From an uncultured Bacteroidales bacterium (GTDB lineage Bacteria > Bacteroidota > Bacteroidia > Bacteroidales > Bacteroidaceae), in contig CACYBB010000002.1 of NCBI GenBank assembly GCA_902772585.1, forward strand, positions 62,001-126,000: 64,000 nt of DNA, read 5' to 3'. Positions 25,619 through 33,369 of this stretch are shown here, in pieces. A model generated the notes under the pieces. That model had not been told where the DNA came from and searched no databases. It saw only the letters and a list, made by a program, of their open reading frames with translations. The position numbers and the translations under genes were made by a program. How positions within the stretch are numbered: the stretch's first letter is position 1; the number at the start of each line of letters is the position of its first letter.

Positions 25619-28090
25619 ATGACAAACAGATTATTCACCACAGCAATTGGTCTCCTATTGACTGTTATGACAGTAAATGCCATACCAGCAAAGCCAGGGG
25701 CTAAGCGCTCAGTAACATTGGCTGATGGCACAACCATGGAACTGACCCTGCGTGGCGACGAGCACTACTCGTACTATGTCGATGCGAAAGGTAATCCTTG
25801 CGAATTGGCTAATGGACGATTAGTGATGTTGTCTCCCCAACAGATTACTGAGGAGTGGACAGCGCGCAAGCAGAAGAATCACGATTTGGCCAACGCCCAG
25901 TCATCACGTCGTGCGAGTTCTCGTCGCGCAGGAACCCCATCAGCAGTAACCACTGGTAATCAGCGTGGATTGGTCATCCTCATTCAATTTAAGGATGTAA
26001 AGTTTACGACTGAGAATGCACAAAAAGCCTACCTGGACTTCTTCAACAAGCCAGGTTATAATGAGGGAGGAATGGAAGGATCTGTGCGCGATTACTTCTT
26101 AAAGCAGAGCTATGGACAACTGACTATTGACTTTGACGTTGTTGGTCCTTATACGGCATTAGGCAACATGGAATACTATGGCAAGCCCGTGAAAGACAAA
26201 GACGGAAAGGTCACAGAACACGACCAGAATGCTCCTGCACTTATCCGCGAGGCTGTCGATAAAGCGGCTAATGATGTTGACTTCTCCAATTACGACTGGG
26301 ACAAGGACGGAGTAGTAGATCAGGTATTTGTTATCTACGCTGGTTATGCCGAGGCACAGGGCGCCGATGAGAACACCATCTGGCCACACGAATGGGTTCT
26401 TGCTGCAAAAGGCAAAGAAGTCATCTATAATAATTGCCTCGTTAACACCTATGGTTGCTCCGCAGAACTGAGCGGTGATGGTAAGAATAATACTGGCATC
26501 ATGGACGGTATAGGTACTGCATGCCATGAATTCAGTCACTGTTTAGGCTTGCCTGACATGTACGACACGACCTATAGCGGTGGATATGGAATGAGCTTCT
26601 GGGACCTGATGTCTTCAGGAAGCTATAACGACGACTCATGCACACCTGCAGGATATACCTCTTATGAGCGCTGGTTCTCACGCTGGATGGAGCCCACAGA
26701 ACTGACAAGTTTTAAGCGTATTACCGATATGAAACCTCTGATTGAGACACCAGAGGCTTATATCATCTACAACAAAGCGAACCCCAATGAGTATTACCTG
26801 CTGGAGAACAGACAAAGCATCAGCTATGACAAAGGGCTCTTCGGCAGTCATGGTCTGCTCATCATACATGTTGACTACAACGAAGCGGCATGGACGGGTA
26901 ACTCTATCAATAATTCGCCAGATCACCAGCGACTGAACATCATACCTGCGGATAATGAATTTTCTAATTCAATCAAAGGTTATCAAGGAGACCCTTGGCC
27001 AGGAACAACTGGTAACACGGCACTTACCAACTATACTACGCCTGCTGCCACGCTGTTCAATGCGAACGTTGACGGTAAGAAGCTGATGAGTTTCAATATC
27101 GACAATATCGTTGAGAATACTGCCAACAACACCATTTCGTTTGTTGCAGGACGAGAAGATTTGCCCGCACCCGACATGGCACAGTCAACCATCAATGCAG
27201 GAGAGAATTCTTTCTCTATCACGTGGCCAGCCATCAGCGGTGCTATAGGCTACGACATTGAACTGGCAACGGTTGATAAGGCTTCAAGCGATCCCAAAGA
27301 AGCCCAGCAGTGGGAAAAAGAGTTTGAAAAGTGTTATAGTAAGTCTGCAGGGTTCTCGGACATCAGTTCTAATTTAAGTAATTATGGGCTGGATAATTGG
27401 AGTGGAAGTAAACTTTACACTTCGCCCAATAAACTGAAAATCGGAACATCATCTACTGATGGCTATTTGCAAACTCCTAGCTGGTGGAGTATTCCATCAT
27501 CGCAGGAACTAACTTTTGTCATGGGGGCAGCACCTGATAAGGCTGACGTTACGGTTAAGGGAACATTAACCTTTGAGAGCGCCATAGAGGGTAAGTCATC
27601 TGCCTATATCGTTACTGAAAGCCGGGAGTTTGAAGTATCGAAGGATGGTAAGCAAGTCTTCACATTTAAGGCACCCAAGGAGAACGATTTGTACCGACTC
27701 AAAATCTCACCCAAAGGCATCATGTACATGAACTACCTAAGTCTTTACGATGGTACATGGACTGCTGAGCAATTGGGTATAAACAGTAGTGCTGCTGCTC
27801 GCCGAGCAATAACGGTGAATAATTACACATCGACCGACAATAGCTACACTTTCACGGAATTGGATACTAACAAGCGTTATGTCATCCGTGTTCGTACGCT
27901 GGGCGAAGAGAATATCTATTCACAGTGGAGCGACGAAAAGACCTTTGAGTTCGGTGGTACTGGTGTCGTATCAGTATCAGCTACTGAGAAGGATTCAACT
28001 AACCGCTTCTACGATTTGCAGGGTCGCGAGGTAAAGACTCCTACCCGCGGACTGTATATCAGGAACGGAAAGAAGATTGTCATCAAATAA
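25619..28090 (+). CDS. Secreted M6-family metalloprotease with C-terminal sorting-like tail
   Basis: Zinc endopeptidase of 823 residues with a signal peptide (cleavage after VNA, residue about 22). The catalytic motif is HEFSH at residues 303-307, followed by GLPDMYDT and GMSFWDLMSSGSY, the M6 (immune inhibitor A-like) pattern. Residues about 510-800 hold fibronectin-like and jelly-roll-like segments. The final 30 residues (FYDLQGREV...RGLYIRNGKKIVIK) resemble the carboxy-terminal tails of Prevotella proteins exported by the type IX system. Placed after SusC/D and a binding lipoprotein, it probably cuts host, feed or microbial protein at the cell surface for peptide import. Confidence 0.92.
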   Translation: MTNRLFTTAIGLLLTVMTVNAIPAKPGAKRSVTLADGTTMELTLRGDEHYSYYVDAKGNPCELANGRLVMLSPQQITEEWTARKQKNHDLANAQSSRRASSRRAGTPSAVTTGNQRGLVILIQFKDVKFTTENAQKAYLDFFNKPGYNEGGMEGSVRDYFLKQSYGQLTIDFDVVGPYTALGNMEYYGKPVKDKDGKVTEHDQNAPALIREAVDKAANDVDFSNYDWDKDGVVDQVFVIYAGYAEAQGADENTIWPHEWVLAAKGKEVIYNNCLVNTYGCSAELSGDGKNNTGIMDGIGTACHEFSHCLGLPDMYDTTYSGGYGMSFWDLMSSGSYNDDSCTPAGYTSYERWFSRWMEPTELTSFKRITDMKPLIETPEAYIIYNKANPNEYYLLENRQSISYDKGLFGSHGLLIIHVDYNEAAWTGNSINNSPDHQRLNIIPADNEFSNSIKGYQGDPWPGTTGNTALTNYTTPAATLFNANVDGKKLMSFNIDNIVENTANNTISFVAGREDLPAPDMAQSTINAGENSFSITWPAISGAIGYDIELATVDKASSDPKEAQQWEKEFEKCYSKSAGFSDISSNLSNYGLDNWSGSKLYTSPNKLKIGTSSTDGYLQTPSWWSIPSSQELTFVMGAAPDKADVTVKGTLTFESAIEGKSSAYIVTESREFEVSKDGKQVFTFKAPKENDLYRLKISPKGIMYMNYLSLYDGTWTAEQLGINSSAAARRAITVNNYTSTDNSYTFTELDTNKRYVIRVRTLGEENIYSQWSDEKTFEFGGTGVVSVSATEKDSTNRFYDLQGREVKTPTRGLYIRNGKKIVIK

Positions 28091-28092
28091 AT

Positions 28093-28130
28093 AATAAAGC
28101 GGGTCTCGATGGAGATCCGCTTTATTGTTT
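28093..28130. terminator. Bidirectional terminator
   Basis: A 15-base stem (AATAAAGCGGGTCTC with GAGATCCGCTTTATT, one mismatch or wobble) encloses a four-base loop and runs into GTTTTT. It lies between the convergent M6 protease and coiled-coil lipoprotein genes and can end both transcripts. Confidence 0.85.
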
Positions 28131-28982
28131 TTATTTCACCAGCACTACCAAATACTTGCTGGCTGACCAGAACAACTGGGGATTGGTAATGCGAAGGATA
28201 TACTGTTTATTGGCATCCTGCAGCAATGTATAGCTGGACTGTGGATGAGCCGTCAGTATTTTGGCAGAACGGCTATAGAGACGTATCTCCTTATCTACTC
28301 GGATATCTATCTTGGTAAAGTAGTCACGATTGAAGTTGGAGCGCAGCACCTTGCCATCTTCAATGATATGCTGAGCCTTCAACTCCTTCTTCGTACCATA
28401 GACAAACCACGCTGTGTTGAGTTGTTTATCCTGCGAGTTAATAGTCTGTGACTTCTGGGTACTCTCTTCCTTCAGGTTGCTGACATTACTTGACAGCGTA
28501 CTTACCTGTTGGTTCAACTCACCAATCTGCACGTCCTTAGCCTCCAACTCTGCCTGCAACTGGCGCAGTTGATTGTCTTTCTCCGTAAGCTGCTGCGTGA
28601 GATTCTCCAACGTACGACGCAACTGGTCTGCCTTGACAGAACTCTGGCGCAGTTGGTTACGCAACTTGCTGATGAGCTCGCGGTTCTGCTGCATGCGCTC
28701 CTGGATGAACTGCATATTCTCGCGGATGCTCTCAGCCTCAGAGACGCCTTCACCATTCGATGCGATGGTGACGCGCTGCTCAGCCTCATTGATGGCACGA
28801 AATCCCTCCTGGATATCGTTCATGGTGGCCATCATGTCATCAATCTCATTATCTTTCTGTTCAATGATGCGTGTCAAGGAGTCGCGCTGCTGCTCCAACG
28901 CCATCTCTGCCGCATGATTGTCTTTCTGCTTACATGCTGCCAATGCCACCAGGCACAAGGCTGCTATCATTACTTTCTTCAT
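28131..28982 (-). CDS. Coiled-coil lipoprotein, unknown function
   Basis: A 283-residue lipoprotein with lipobox LAAC (Cys17). Residues about 25-190 are a long coiled coil rich in Gln, Leu and Glu (for example QLTEKDNQLRQLQAELEAKD). The last 90 residues form a compact globular domain (TAWFVYGTKKELKAQHII ... SASKYLVVLVK) seen in Bacteroidetes proteins without assigned function. Location in the inner leaflet of the outer membrane or in the periplasm is likely; a structural or sensing role is only a guess. It is preceded by an 8-base tandem array (29001-29032) rather than a recognisable promoter. Confidence 0.8.
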   Translation of the reverse strand: MKKVMIAALCLVALAACKQKDNHAAEMALEQQRDSLTRIIEQKDNEIDDMMATMNDIQEGFRAINEAEQRVTIASNGEGVSEAESIRENMQFIQERMQQNRELISKLRNQLRQSSVKADQLRRTLENLTQQLTEKDNQLRQLQAELEAKDVQIGELNQQVSTLSSNVSNLKEESTQKSQTINSQDKQLNTAWFVYGTKKELKAQHIIEDGKVLRSNFNRDYFTKIDIRVDKEIRLYSRSAKILTAHPQSSYTLLQDANKQYILRITNPQLFWSASKYLVVLVK

Positions 28983-29000
28983 ATCGTTATCTCTTTTTTT

Positions 29001-29032
29001 CGTTATTACGTTATAACGTTATATCGTTATGA
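29001..29032. repeat. 8-base tandem array, CGTTAT family
   Basis: Four octamers: CGTTATTA, CGTTATAA, CGTTATAT, CGTTATGA. They lie between the coiled-coil lipoprotein gene and rsmI, almost touching the rsmI stop. The same unit recurs at 40533-40568 and 43134-43165. Confidence 0.75.
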
Positions 29033-29701
29033 TGATTTCCCCGCTAACACTATCACAAACTCGCCCCTTGGCTCATGCTCCTGGAAATGGGCTATGACTT
29101 CTGCCAACGTGCCACGCACACTCTCTTCGTGAACCTTGGAGATTTCGCGACAGCAACTTACCTGACGCTCAGGACCAAAGACCTCGCTAAACTGCTGAAG
29201 GGTCTTCAGCACACGATAGGGTGACTCGTAGAACACCATTGTACGCTCCTCGTCAACAAGACTCTGGAGTTTCGTCTGGCGTCCCTTCTTCTGGGGTAGG
29301 AAACCCTCAAAGCAGAATCTATCGCAAGGCAGTCCGCTCGACACCAATGCTGGTACGAAAGCCGTAGCACCAGGCAAGGTCTGTACCTCGATGCCTGCCT
29401 TAACAGCCTCACGTACCAGAAAGAATCCTGGGTCAGAGATGCCTGGCGTACCAGCATCGCTAATCAGCGCTACCGTCTGACCTGCCTGCAAGCGTTCAAT
29501 GACAGATGCCGAGGTGCCATGTTCATTGAACTTATGATGCGACAACAGATGCTGCTTGATATCGAAATGCTTCAACAAGATGCCCGACGTACGGGTATCT
29601 TCAGCCAACACCACATCAGCCTCCTTCAGGATGCGGATGGCCCTCAGCGTCATATCCTCCATATTCCCCACAGGTGTGGGTACAATATATAATATTCCCA
29701 T
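29027..29701 (-). CDS. rsmI: 16S rRNA (cytidine-1402-2'-O)-methyltransferase
   Basis: RsmI methylates C1402 of 16S rRNA at the decoding centre. The 224-residue protein has the tetrapyrrole-methylase-fold landmarks: LYIVPTPVGNMEDMTLRA at the start, LAEDTRTSGILLKHF near 35, ALISDAGTPGISDPGF near 78, and the SAM-binding GATAFVPAL near 111. It is shorter than the E. coli enzyme at the carboxy end, as is common in Bacteroidales. A candidate -7 box (TAATTTTG, 29717-29710) ends eight bases before its ATG, divergent from tdk. Confidence 0.95.
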   Translation of the reverse strand: MGILYIVPTPVGNMEDMTLRAIRILKEADVVLAEDTRTSGILLKHFDIKQHLLSHHKFNEHGTSASVIERLQAGQTVALISDAGTPGISDPGFFLVREAVKAGIEVQTLPGATAFVPALVSSGLPCDRFCFEGFLPQKKGRQTKLQSLVDEERTMVFYESPYRVLKTLQQFSEVFGPERQVSCCREISKVHEESVRGTLAEVIAHFQEHEPRGEFVIVLAGKSS

Positions 29702-29709
29702 ATCTGCTG

Positions 29710-29769
29710 CAAAATTAAAAAATAATTATGAATTATACATTAAGAATTATGAATTATTTATTATCTTTG
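29710..29769. promoter_or_regulatory. Divergent rsmI / tdk promoter region
   Basis: TAATTTTG on the minus strand (29717-29710) lies eight bases before rsmI. TATCTTTG on the plus strand (29762-29769) lies four bases before the tdk ATG. Between them is an AATTATG-type heptad-like AT repeat (29721-29760). No -33 TTTG is evident for tdk. Confidence 0.5.
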
Positions 29770-29773
29770 CACC

Positions 29774-30373
29774 ATGATTACATATCCGACATCGGGCGAA
29801 GCACGCCGCCCAGGAAGAATAGAAGTAGTGTGCGGCTCTATGTTCTCCGGCAAGACCGAAGAACTTATCCGTCGTCTGCGCCGTGCCCAGTTTGCCAAGC
29901 AGAAAGTGGAAATCTTCAAGCCAGCCATCGATACGCGCTATAGCGACGAGGAGGTGGTGAGCCACGACCACAATGCCATTCCCTCTACCCCACTCGACTC
30001 GTCAGCCAGCATTCTGCTCTTGTCCAGCGACATCGACGTAGTGGGTATTGACGAGGCACAGTTCTTTGACCAAGGACTGGTGGATGTCTGCAACGAGTTG
30101 GCCAACCGTGGTGTTCGTGTCATCATTGCAGGTCTGGATATGGACTATAAAGGTATTCCCTTCGGTCCTATGCCTGCCCTTTGCGCCATTGCCGATGACG
30201 TCACCAAGGTACATGCCATCTGCGTCAAGTGTGGTTCTCTGGCCTATGTCAGTCATCGTACCGTTCAGAACGACAAGCGCGTGCTGCTTGGCGAGACACA
30301 GGAGTACGAACCCCTTTGTCGCGAGTGCTACCAGAAAGCAATAGAAGAAGAAAAGGCAAAAAGTCCCAAATAA
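29774..30373 (+). CDS. tdk: Thymidine kinase
   Basis: Phosphorylates thymidine for salvage, in the cytoplasm. The 199-residue type II enzyme has a P-loop [11 protein letters not shown] (near residue 22), [14 protein letters not shown] (Walker B and catalytic Glu, near 90), a lasso region [14 protein letters not shown], and two CxxC-type zinc pairs (CVKCG and CREC). The ATG at 29774 gives normal length. It lies only four bases after the -7 box, which predicts a leaderless transcript. Confidence 0.97.
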   Translation: MITYPTSGEARRPGRIEVVCGSMFSGKTEELIRRLRRAQFAKQKVEIFKPAIDTRYSDEEVVSHDHNAIPSTPLDSSASILLLSSDIDVVGIDEAQFFDQGLVDVCNELANRGVRVIIAGLDMDYKGIPFGPMPALCAIADDVTKVHAICVKCGSLAYVSHRTVQNDKRVLLGETQEYEPLCRECYQKAIEEEKAKSPK

Positions 30374-30374
30374 A

Positions 30375-30406
30375 TTTGGCTAATTCAAAAATATTGCGTA
30401 CCTTTG
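30375..30406 (+). promoter_or_regulatory. tRNA-Lys promoter
   Basis: TTTG at 30375-30378 and TACCTTTG at 30399-30406 are exactly 20 bases apart, and the box is followed by CACCCG. The mature tRNA begins 118 bases downstream, so the primary transcript has a long 5' leader. Confidence 0.8.
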
Positions 30407-30410
30407 CACC

Positions 30411-30490
30411 CGCATTTTGAAAATTCGGATGCGATTGCGGGCGGCACCTCAGCAAAAAGCAAGCTTTCTGCATTCGGTTTGCACCGCAAT
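30411..30490 (+). ncRNA. Structured 5' leader RNA upstream of tRNA-Lys
   Basis: A small hairpin (CGCAT 30411-30415 with ATGCG 30429-30433) abuts a 57-nt core (30434-30490). In the core, P1 pairs ATTGCGG (30434-30440) with CCGCAAT (30484-30490). P2 pairs ACC with GGT. P3 is a hairpin with GCA/TGC and AAAG/CTTT pairs around a CAAG loop (30460-30463). A second core of the same length precedes tRNA-Gln (54292-54236). Of 15 differences between them, 14 are in seven compensatory pairs. RNase P cleavage at the tRNA would release this leader as a small RNA. Function is unknown. Confidence 0.8.
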
Positions 30491-30524
30491 TATCACCCGC
30501 TTTTCAATAAAAAGCATAAAGGTT

Positions 30525-30597
30525 GATCCGCTAGCTCAGTTGGTAGAGCACAACACTTTTAATGTTGGGGTCTTGGGTTCGAGCCCCAAGCGGATCA
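30525..30597 (+). tRNA. tRNA-Lys (anticodon TTT)
   Basis: The cloverleaf is complete in 73 nt: acceptor GATCCGC with GCGGATC, D arm GCTC/GAGC, anticodon stem CAACA/TGTTG with loop CTTTTAA (anticodon TTT), T arm TTGGG/CCCAA around TTCGAGC, and discriminator A at 30597. CCA is not encoded. It is preceded by its own promoter and the structured leader, and followed 63 bases later by an HU-like gene. Confidence 0.97.
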
Positions 30598-30660
30598 CAG
30601 AACGGGGAAGACGACAGACTAATACAGTTTGTCGTTTTTGCGTAAATAAATGTAACAAGT

Positions 30661-31296
30661 ATGCCACGTAAGACTGACGGAGTACTCTTTGAACTACAGC
30701 CGCGCCCCACAAAGGGAGAGGACGGCAAACCACTGCTCTATGCCCAACCCGTCGTAGAGCACAAATACGATCTCGACGACATCGATGACTTCTGCAACAA
30801 ATACCGCCACACCAGCAAGGGCGAGATGAAGCGTTTCTTCAGTCTTCTGGAGGAGATAACCACTATGTGGCTACGTGAAGGCCAGCGTGTGGAGACACCC
30901 TTCGGCTCGTTTGCCCCAAAGATAAAACTGCTGGGCGAACATACTGACCCAACAAAGGTGACAGGTCGCGACGTGATATATGGCGGCATTGAGTTCATTC
31001 CTGCCAAGCAGTTCGTAAAGGATGCCGATTGTGGACGTCATGGTTTCCGTTGTCAGAGGAACAGAGTGGGAAACAGTCAGATGTACGACCAGAAGGCAAT
31101 GGACGAGGCCCTGCGGAAGAGTGTACGTCACGGATACATTACCATCAAGACCTTCCAGATATTCAGCGGACTGAAATATAACTCGGCAAAGAACTACCTT
31201 GACAGCCTTTGTCAAGGGGAACATCCTCGTTTGAGTCGCTATCGTGATAGCCACGCCTGGCACTACACCCTTCTGGACAACACTCCATCTGTATAA
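30661..31296 (+). CDS. HU/IHF-like DNA-binding protein with C-terminal extension
   Basis: A 211-residue protein whose residues about 35-125 resemble the HU-related domain common in Bacteroidetes: helical start DDIDDFCNKYRHTSKGEMKRFFSLLEEITTMWL, then the beta arm region VETPFGSFAPKIKL and GGIEFIPAKQF. The remaining 85 residues (KAMDEALRKSVRHGYITIKTFQIFSGLKYNSAKNYLDSL) look like a helix-turn-helix domain. It probably binds DNA; the target is unknown. It may be transcribed by read-through from tRNA-Lys, as I see no separate promoter in the 63-base spacer. Confidence 0.75.
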   Translation: MPRKTDGVLFELQPRPTKGEDGKPLLYAQPVVEHKYDLDDIDDFCNKYRHTSKGEMKRFFSLLEEITTMWLREGQRVETPFGSFAPKIKLLGEHTDPTKVTGRDVIYGGIEFIPAKQFVKDADCGRHGFRCQRNRVGNSQMYDQKAMDEALRKSVRHGYITIKTFQIFSGLKYNSAKNYLDSLCQGEHPRLSRYRDSHAWHYTLLDNTPSV

Positions 31297-31512
31297 AAAT
31301 GGGTTCGTAGCGTTCGCTAAAAATGTTTCTGTCGTACGCTACGATTATTTTTGGCGGGCGCTATGGACAATTTTGCCGTCCGCTAAAAGTTCACAAGAGA
31401 TAGTCTCTCTCCCTGTTCCAACGTCACTTACTCCCTGCAAGCAAGTCACTTTCCCCCTGCAAGTGACGTCCGGACAACCGTAAAGTGACGTCCGGACAAC
31501 CGTAAAGTGACG
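31297..31512. repeat. Repeat-rich intergenic region with 22-base tandem copies
   Basis: These 216 bases lie between the convergent HU-like and recF genes and hold no gene. A CGTAGCG (31306-31312) / CGCTACG (31337-31343) inverted repeat and a nearby TAGC/GCTA hairpin with an A run may terminate the HU-like gene. From 31461 two perfect 22-base copies begin (31461-31482 and 31483-31504: AAGTGACG, TCCGGACA, ACCGTA), followed by an eight-base partial third that abuts the recF stop. Each unit includes the palindrome GTCCGGAC. Confidence 0.8.
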
Positions 31513-32595
31513 CTACTCCACCACGCCCTCATTGACATGGAATATCTTGTAGTCGAGGGTTGTAGTACTAAGGATTTGGTCGAGGTGGTCACGATTGGTA
31601 TCGGTAATGAATATCTGTCCGAAGTTATCACTGGATACCAGACGGACAATCTGCTCCACGCGCTGGGCATCGAGCTTATCAAAGATATCATCTAGCAGCA
31701 GCAGGGGTGTAGTCTTAGAACCTGTACGCTTCAGGAAGTCAAACTGAGCCAGTTTCAGGGCAATGACATACGTTTTGTTCTGGCCCTGCGAACCCTCACG
31801 CTTCATCAGATGACCATCAAGCGTAAACTCCAAATCGTCACGATGGACACCATGCAGCGAATAGCCCACAGCAAGGTCTTTATGACGGTCGCGCTGGATA
31901 ACCTCCAGCAAGGGGCCTCGCTGACAATGCGACACATAGGTCAGCCCCACTCTTTCCTGTCCACCAGAGATATGCTCATAATACTGCTGGAACAGAGGTA
32001 TCAGCTCATCGACAAAGGCACGACGCTTCTCATACAGCACCTCGCCAGCCTCTGCCATCTGCTCCTCCCAGAGTTGCAGCACCAACGTGTCAGGCGCAGG
32101 GTCCTCCATCTTCAGCAGGATGTTACGCTGCTGAAGGGCATTGTTGTAACGTGAGAGTGCATCGATATACGAGCGGTCGTACTGGGCAATAACCATATCC
32201 ATCAGTTTACGACGCTCCTCGCTACCCCCTTCAATGAGTAGCGAATCAGCAGGTGACACCACAACGAGCGGTATCAGTCCGATGTGCTCCGATAGTCGCT
32301 TATACTCCTTTTTGTTACGCTTGAAGTGTTTCTTCTGTCCACGCTTGATACCCACAGAGATGACATCCTCATCATATTCCCCCTCTATCATGCAGAACGG
32401 TTCGTCATGTCGAATCACCTGAGAATCAATAGGATTGGAGGCGGAACGACAGAACGAGAGGTAGTAAATCGCATCGAGCACATTGGTTTTACCCATGCCG
32501 TTGCGACCAATGAAACAATTCATCTTCGGCGAGAGTTCGAGCAGAGCCTCGCCGATGTTCTTATAATTGAGTATAGAAAGCTGTCTAAGTATCAT
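31513..32595 (-). CDS. recF: DNA replication and repair protein RecF
   Basis: SMC-like ATPase of 360 residues that loads RecA with RecO/RecR at gaps. Walker A is GRNGMGKTNVLDAIYYLS near residue 30, the signature-like stretch is REGSQGQNKTYVIALKLAQ near 280, and Walker B is PLLLLDDIFDKLD near 307. I chose the ATG at 32595: the frame stays open for 194 codons upstream, but that part is antisense to the TPR gene. A -7 box (TACCTTTG, 32611-32604) ends eight bases before this ATG. Confidence 0.96.
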   Translation of the reverse strand: MILRQLSILNYKNIGEALLELSPKMNCFIGRNGMGKTNVLDAIYYLSFCRSASNPIDSQVIRHDEPFCMIEGEYDEDVISVGIKRGQKKHFKRNKKEYKRLSEHIGLIPLVVVSPADSLLIEGGSEERRKLMDMVIAQYDRSYIDALSRYNNALQQRNILLKMEDPAPDTLVLQLWEEQMAEAGEVLYEKRRAFVDELIPLFQQYYEHISGGQERVGLTYVSHCQRGPLLEVIQRDRHKDLAVGYSLHGVHRDDLEFTLDGHLMKREGSQGQNKTYVIALKLAQFDFLKRTGSKTTPLLLLDDIFDKLDAQRVEQIVRLVSSDNFGQIFITDTNRDHLDQILSTTTLDYKIFHVNEGVVE

Positions 32596-32603
32596 TTCGC
32601 GTG

Positions 32604-32611
32604 CAAAGGTA
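32604..32611 (-). promoter_or_regulatory. recF -7 box
   Basis: TACCTTTG on the minus strand followed by CA, with eight bases to the ATG. No matching TTTG is seen 18-20 bases upstream, so the call rests on the -7 element alone. It supports the shorter recF start. Confidence 0.45.
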
Positions 32612-32628
32612 CGAAATTTTTTGTTTTT

Positions 32629-32667
32629 ATTTGGTTTTTTGCTCACTAATTTGTACCTTTGCACCCG
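32629..32667 (+). promoter_or_regulatory. Promoter of the TPR-ribH-DUF1573 operon
   Basis: TTTG (32630-32633) and TACCTTTG (32654-32661) are 20 bases apart. The whole 39-base stretch, spacer included, matches the yidC promoter (35793-35831) at 36 positions. The shared spacer contains TTTGCTCACT, which is not needed for sigma recognition. Confidence 0.8.
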
Positions 32668-32715
32668 ATTTGTGTCTAAGAAGCAAGAAAGAACAAAAAA
32701 AATAAAACAATAAAA

Positions 32716-33369
32716 ATGGCAACAAACAATCAGAAAGCAGCTCCAGCACAGGAGCAGCAGGTCACCAAGACCGAAGCCTTCTTCGACAAGTACAAGAAGG
32801 CAATCGTTGGCTGTGTAGCAGCCGTTATCGCAATCATCGTATGCGTTATTCTCGCTAACAACTATTATTTTGAGCCCCGTGCCAACGAGGCCAGCACCGA
32901 ACTCGCCAAGAGTCAGGAGCTCTTCGACCAACAGCAGTACGACAAAGCCCTTGTTGGTTTCCAGAAAGTTGCCGCTGACTACAGCTCTACTGATGCAGGC
33001 AATCTGGCACAGTTCTATATCGGCATCTGCCAGGCCAACCTTGGCAAGTGGCAGGAGGCTGTCAACGCACTGGAGCAGTTCAGTGGTCAGGGCGACCAGA
33101 TGATCAGCCCTGCAGCAGAGGGTGCACTGGGTAATGCCTATGCAAACCTCAACCAGTTGGACAAGGCCGTAGAGCACCTGAAGAAGGCTGCCAAGATGGC
33201 TGACAACAACTCGCTGTCTCCCACATTCCTCATTCAGGCTGGTGAGATTCTGGAGAGCCAGAACAAAAAAGACGAGGCACTGAAGCTGTATGAGGAAGTG
33301 AAGGAGAAGTACTTCAACTCTATGCAGTACCAGAGCATCGACAAGTACATTGAAAGATGTAAGATGTAA
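32716..33369 (+). CDS. Membrane-anchored tetratricopeptide-repeat protein
   Basis: A 217-residue protein with a cytoplasmic Gln/Ala-rich start, one transmembrane helix (residues about 33-55), then TPR units: AKSQELFDQQQYDKALVGFQKV, AQFYIGICQANLGKWQEAVNAL, and NAYANLNQLDKAVEHLKKAAKM. The topology resembles YfgM-type periplasmic TPR proteins, and in Bacteroidales such a gene commonly precedes ribH. Function is unknown, possibly envelope chaperoning. Its last codons (RCKM and the stop) are encoded by the first units of a 7-base tandem array, so the carboxy end may be recent. Confidence 0.85.
   Translation: MATNNQKAAPAQEQQVTKTEAFFDKYKKAIVGCVAAVIAIIVCVILANNYYFEPRANEASTELAKSQELFDQQQYDKALVGFQKVAADYSSTDAGNLAQFYIGICQANLGKWQEAVNALEQFSGQGDQMISPAAEGALGNAYANLNQLDKAVEHLKKAAKMADNNSLSPTFLIQAGEILESQNKKDEALKLYEEVKEKYFNSMQYQSIDKYIERCKM

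Noticed and set aside
30411-30490. T-box leader for tRNA-Lys
   Set aside because: There is no T-box bulge or specifier difference; the same core with the same CAAG loop also precedes tRNA-Gln, and the downstream gene is a tRNA, not a synthetase.
32596-33177. Long amino-terminal extension of the recF frame
   Set aside because: The extension is antisense to the TPR gene, has low-complexity Leu/Val/Cys-rich composition, and crosses the recF -7 box. RecF proteins begin at MILRQLSILNYKNI.
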